The translations under genes and the position numbers were made by a program. This document shows, in pieces, positions 6,636-8,979 of a stretch of 8,979 nucleotides of DNA (its first letter is position 1; every line of letters begins with the position of its first letter). Source of the DNA: Calditrichaceae bacterium (GTDB lineage Bacteria > Calditrichota > Calditrichia > Calditrichales > Calditrichaceae); assembly GCA_024763405.1 (NCBI GenBank), contig JANTFQ010000073.1, positions 1 to 8,979 on the forward strand, in the 5' to 3' direction. The notes below the pieces were generated by a model. That model was not told the origin of the DNA and did no database searches. It saw only the letters and a list, made by a program, of their open reading frames with translations.

Positions 6636-7352
6636 ATGAAACCAATTCTCATTATTAAGGCCGGAACGACGTTCGATTTGCTGCGGAAAACGGACGGGGA
6701 TTTTGACGACTGGATTATTGCTGCCAGTGGGAAATCACGGCAGGAATTTATTGTAACACCTGTTTATGATAATATTCTTCTTCCGCAGCCGGATTATATC
6801 TCCGGTGTTATCATTTCCGGTTCGCATGCCAATGTAACCGAAAAACTTCCCTGGATGGAGCGTATCCTGCATTGGTTTAATTCGGCGGCTAAGCGCAATG
6901 TGCCAATGCTCGGCATTTGTTTTGGCCACCAGTTGTTGGCGCGGGCCTTTGGCGGCAAGGTTGGTTTTAATCCGGGCGGTCTTGAAATCGGAACATCCGA
7001 AATTCAATTGATGGTTACCGCTAAAACAGATTTACTTTTTAATAACCTTCCCTCTCATTTTCCAGCCTTTACTTCACACGAACAGACGGTTTTAAAATTA
7101 CCTGTCGAAGCCGAAAATTTAGCCTTTAGCAGCAAAGACAAACATCAGGCCTTTCGCCTATATGAAAATATCTGGGGAGTTCAATTTCATCCGGAATTTA
7201 ACTGCCGCATTTCTACTGCTTATATTACCCGCCATCGTAAAGATTTGTTGAACGCTCAACAAGATCCTGCCGAATTAATCACTTCCTGTAAAGATACCGA
7301 ATGGGGTACACATCTTCTAAAGCAATTTGTTAAGATTGTAGAAAATAGTTAA
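6636..7352 (+). CDS. Class I glutamine amidotransferase, GMP-synthase-like
   Basis: A 238-residue stand-alone GATase1 domain, which would release ammonia from glutamine or act on a gamma-glutamyl substrate. The catalytic elements are intact: the nucleophile elbow MLGICFGHQLLARAFGG with C95, and GVQFHPEF with H185 and E187 of the triad. The oxyanion-side loop is at ISGSHANVTEK (59-70). No synthetase (ATP-pyrophosphatase) domain is fused and none lies next to it, so it is not GuaA itself; the nearest described type is the COG0518-like 'GMP synthase-glutamine amidotransferase domain protein'. The acceptor and partner are unknown. I chose ATG 6636 (MKPILIIKAGTTF fits the family); an in-frame ATG at 6606 would add ten residues encoded by the terminator hairpin. 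Neither start has a visible Shine-Dalgarno, so translation may be weak or coupled to the DHOD-like gene, whose stop is 4 nt before 6606. Confidence 0.88.
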   Translation: MKPILIIKAGTTFDLLRKTDGDFDDWIIAASGKSRQEFIVTPVYDNILLPQPDYISGVIISGSHANVTEKLPWMERILHWFNSAAKRNVPMLGICFGHQLLARAFGGKVGFNPGGLEIGTSEIQLMVTAKTDLLFNNLPSHFPAFTSHEQTVLKLPVEAENLAFSSKDKHQAFRLYENIWGVQFHPEFNCRISTAYITRHRKDLLNAQQDPAELITSCKDTEWGTHLLKQFVKIVENS

Positions 7353-7381
7353 CTTATTTCGTTGTTTATTTGAGTTAACTT
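7347..7381. repeat. Two copies of palindromic AGTTAACTT
   Basis: AGTTAACTT occurs at 7347-7355, overlapping the amidotransferase stop, and at 7373-7381. The core AGTTAACT is itself a palindrome, so the copies are both direct and inverted, with starts 26 bp apart. It could be a paired operator or a weak hairpin; no regulator is known. Confidence 0.5.
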
Positions 7382-7388
7382 TAAAAAC

Positions 7389-7455
7389 CGATTCCATTGC
7401 AAAAATAGAAATTTTTGATTCAGGAAAACAACAATCAATAAATGTGATGGAATCG
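7389..7455 (+). repeat. Inverted repeat able to fold the leader of the DUF1028 gene
   Basis: CGATTCCAT (7389-7397) is perfectly complementary to ATGGAATCG (7447-7455). In RNA the stem extends to 12 bp (7389-7400 with 7444-7455) with two G-U pairs. Inside lie two smaller, partly overlapping inverted repeats: AAAAAT/ATTTTT (7401-7406 and 7411-7416) and TTGATT/AATCAA (7415-7420 and 7433-7438). These share bases and cannot both form fully. It resembles no riboswitch family that I recognise. Function unknown; it could be a cis-regulatory leader or a paired protein-binding site. Confidence 0.5.
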
Positions 7456-7513
7456 ATAAGCGGCTTTTTTAGGCCGGATTTTATACAAGTTAAACAGATG
7501 AAAAAGGGGAATC

Positions 7514-8506
7514 ATGAGAATATTACGAATCGTATTGCTTGTATTTGTTTTTTTATTAACGGCTTTATTTGCCCAGAAAACCATCAACAACCAGCCATTT
7601 GCCCATACTTTTTCCATTGTGGCCATGGATGAAAAAACCGGTGATATCGGTGTGGCGGTTCAATCACATTGGTTTTCGGTGGGTTCCATTGTCTCCTGGG
7701 CGGAAGCGGGCGTAGGGGCCGTGGCGACGCAATCCATGGTAAATGCATCATTTGGGCCGCGCGGCCTTAAATTACTTAAACAGGGAAAAACTCCAAAAGA
7801 AGCGCTCAAAATTCTATTGGATGCCGACGAAGGCCGGGCCTTAAGGCAGGTGGCAATTATTGATAAAAATGGCAGGGTGGCCGTACACACGGGAAAAGAC
7901 TGTATTCCCGAAGCGGGTCATATCGCCGGGAAGCACTATTCTGTTCAGGCTAATATGATGTTAAATAAAACGGTCTGGCCGGCCATGTCCGAGGCATTTG
8001 AAAAAAATACGGATTTACCGTTGGCCGAGCGCATGCTGTCGGCATTGCAGGCAGCCCAGAAAGCGGGCGGGGATATTCGAGGCCAGCAATCAGCAGCCAT
8101 AATTGTGGTGAAAGGAAAAGCATCCGGTAAGCCCTGGGAAGATCGCAAAATTGATTTGCGGGTGGAAGATCATCCCGAAGCCGTAGCGGAAATAGCTCGT
8201 GTTTTAAAGGTATACCGCGCGTATGAACATATGAATAACGGCGACCTCGCCATCGAGCATAATCAGACAGATAAAGCGCTGCAGGAATATGGCGCGGCGC
8301 AAAAAATGTTTCCGCAAAACCTGGAAATGAAATACTGGACGGCCGTTTCGCTGGTAAATATCGGTCAGTTAAAAAATGCGCTTCCTCTTTTTAAAGAGGT
8401 ATTTGCCGCCGATCCTAACTGGAAAGCACTGACACCGCGCATTGTTCCTAACGGGATGCTTAAGGCGGATGCGGAAACGCTGAGAAAAATTATGGATGTA
8501 AAATAG
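7514..8506 (+). CDS. Secreted DUF1028 (Ntn-hydrolase-like) protein with C-terminal TPR repeats
   Basis: A 330-residue exported protein. Residues 1-20 are a signal peptide (MRILRI, hydrophobic core, ALFA cleavage site before QK) with no lipobox Cys. Residues 31 to about 225 match DUF1028: HTFSIVAMDEKTGDIGVAV, GVGAVATQS, FGPRGLKLLKQGKTPKEAL, RQVAIIDKNGRVAVHTG, AGGDIRGQQSAA and LRVEDHPEA. Family knowledge puts DUF1028 in the Ntn-hydrolase-like fold, so an amidase or peptidase-like activity is possible but unproven. Residues about 236-302 look like two TPR units (DKALQEYGAAQKMFPQN; AVSLVNIGQLKNALPLFKEVFAADP), which suggests a protein-binding module. The ATG at 7514 is fixed by the signal peptide; AGGGGA (7505-7510) is only 3 nt away, which is tight. 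It is followed after 39 nt by gatE with no terminator, so the two are probably co-transcribed. Confidence 0.92.
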   Translation: MRILRIVLLVFVFLLTALFAQKTINNQPFAHTFSIVAMDEKTGDIGVAVQSHWFSVGSIVSWAEAGVGAVATQSMVNASFGPRGLKLLKQGKTPKEALKILLDADEGRALRQVAIIDKNGRVAVHTGKDCIPEAGHIAGKHYSVQANMMLNKTVWPAMSEAFEKNTDLPLAERMLSALQAAQKAGGDIRGQQSAAIIVVKGKASGKPWEDRKIDLRVEDHPEAVAEIARVLKVYRAYEHMNNGDLAIEHNQTDKALQEYGAAQKMFPQNLEMKYWTAVSLVNIGQLKNALPLFKEVFAADPNWKALTPRIVPNGMLKADAETLRKIMDVK

Positions 8507-8535
8507 AAGAGCAGATTTCCAATTGCCAAGCAAAC

Positions 8536-8540
8536 AGGGA
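8536..8540 (+). promoter_or_regulatory. Ribosome binding site that favours the second ATG of gatE
   Basis: AGGGA ends 5 nt before the ATG at 8546. It overlaps the in-frame ATG at 8540, which therefore has no usable spacing. The start at 8546 (MNELLKPFEEM) is preferred; the alternative adds only two residues. Confidence 0.6.
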
Positions 8541-8545
8541 TGAAA

Positions 8546-8979
8546 ATGAACGAACTACTTAAACCGTTTGAAGAAATGACCGCCGATGATTACCGCGATC
8601 TCGGAATGAAATCCGGGCTGGAAATCCACCAGCAGTTATTAACCGAAAAAAAATTATTCTGCCGCTGTCCGGCAGGGCATTACTGCAATGAGTACGACGC
8701 CGAAATTCTGCGCCATATGCGTCCCACCCTTTCCGAGCTGGGTGAGTACGACGGAACGGCACTGATGGAATTCAAAACAAAAAAAAATATTATATACCGC
8801 ATCAACCATCAAACGGTCTGCACGTACGAAATGGACGATACTCCGCCATTCGAGATTAATCCCCAGGCGCTGGATTCGGCTTTGCAGATTGCCCAGTTAA
8901 TGAATTACAAAATGGTAGGTGAAATCCACATTGCCCGCAAACAGTATCTGGACGGCAGCATTCCCACCGGCTTTCAGCG
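8546..8979 (+). CDS. gatE: GatE-like subunit of Glu-tRNA(Gln) amidotransferase, partial (N-terminal 144 residues)
   Basis: This is the N-terminal part of a GatB/GatE-family protein, cut by the window end. The family kinase fold phosphorylates glutamate on misacylated Glu-tRNA(Gln) before amidation with ammonia from a partner amidase. Visible motifs are GLEIHQQL (the family signature; GatB normally reads GLEvHvQL), KLFCRCP, HMRPTLSELGEYDGTALMEF, DDTPPFEINPQAL and RKQYLDGSIPTGFQ. The HQQL, RPTLSE-GE-D and RK-x-x-DGS-x-x-GFQ patterns agree better with archaeal GatE than with bacterial GatB, as far as I recall the families. The usual GatE is over 600 residues, so roughly three quarters lie outside, including any AspRS-like insert and tRNA-binding tail. 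The gene trails DUF1028 by 39 nt. Family certain; GatE rather than divergent GatB is likely but needs the rest of the gene. Confidence 0.85.
   Translation, partial: MNELLKPFEEMTADDYRDLGMKSGLEIHQQLLTEKKLFCRCPAGHYCNEYDAEILRHMRPTLSELGEYDGTALMEFKTKKNIIYRINHQTVCTYEMDDTPPFEINPQALDSALQIAQLMNYKMVGEIHIARKQYLDGSIPTGFQ

Noticed and set aside
7461..7476. CGGC-TTTTTTAG-GCCG as a terminator for the amidotransferase gene
   Set aside because: The T run lies in the loop and not after the stem, and the stem is only 4 bp, so it is not a normal intrinsic terminator.
7444..7632. Plus-strand 62-residue ORF overlapping the DUF1028 start
   Set aside because: It runs in another frame through the signal-peptide codons of the DUF1028 gene and has no family resemblance.
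8546..8979. Plain bacterial gatB
   Set aside because: GLEIHQQL instead of the GatB-type GLEvHvQL, together with the RKQYLDGSIPTGFQ pattern, is closer to GatE. Not fully excluded because the gene is cut.
1..8979. CRISPR arrays, tRNA or rRNA genes, insertion sequences, prophage or defence genes
   Set aside because: No regularly spaced repeats, cloverleaf-like segments, transposase motifs or terminal inverted repeats were seen anywhere in the window.

Overview
The window looks like a chromosomal segment from an anaerobic or facultatively anaerobic bacterium. It has moderate GC content, AT-rich intergenic DNA, AGGAG-type ribosome binding sites and compact rho-independent terminators. The gene content (a single-chain pyruvate:ferredoxin oxidoreductase, a dihydroorotate-dehydrogenase-like FMN protein beside it, a secreted DUF1028-TPR protein and a bacterial GatE homologue) would fit the Calditrichota or the wider FCB group. 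That placement is inference: the window holds no rRNA or other taxonomic marker.

Layout. Positions 1-737 (minus strand) carry the first 245 codons of a class I PLP aminotransferase, cut by the window edge before its C-terminal part. Upstream of it on the same strand is a small gene (906-1262) for an exported, coiled-coil protein, with its own terminator at 864-886. A 725-bp AT-rich stretch (1263-1987) without a convincing gene separates these from the plus-strand block. That block starts with nifJ (1988-5548), then a strong hairpin terminator, the DHOD-like gene (5609-6601), and a second terminator that runs directly into the start codon of a class I glutamine amidotransferase (6636-7352). 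A 161-bp leader with several inverted repeats follows, then a DUF1028-TPR secreted protein (7514-8506). Thirty-nine bases later gatE begins (8546) and runs off the window.

How the genes may work together. NifJ interconverts pyruvate plus CoA and acetyl-CoA plus CO2, using ferredoxin or flavodoxin. The DHOD-like flavoprotein beside it lacks the Cys/Ser active-site base region expected of true DHODs and is more plausibly a redox partner or an FMN enzyme of unknown substrate. The second half of the plus-strand block has an amide-nitrogen flavour: a glutamine amidotransferase, a predicted Ntn-type hydrolase and the tRNA-dependent amidotransferase subunit GatE. Only DUF1028 and gatE look co-transcribed from their spacing. 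A functional link with the amidotransferase is speculative.

The observations most worth a second look are the GatE-type protein in a bacterial-looking context, the degenerate DHOD next to PFOR, the terminator that abuts a start codon with no Shine-Dalgarno, and the structured leader before the DUF1028 gene. No mobile element, CRISPR array, tRNA or rRNA was seen.
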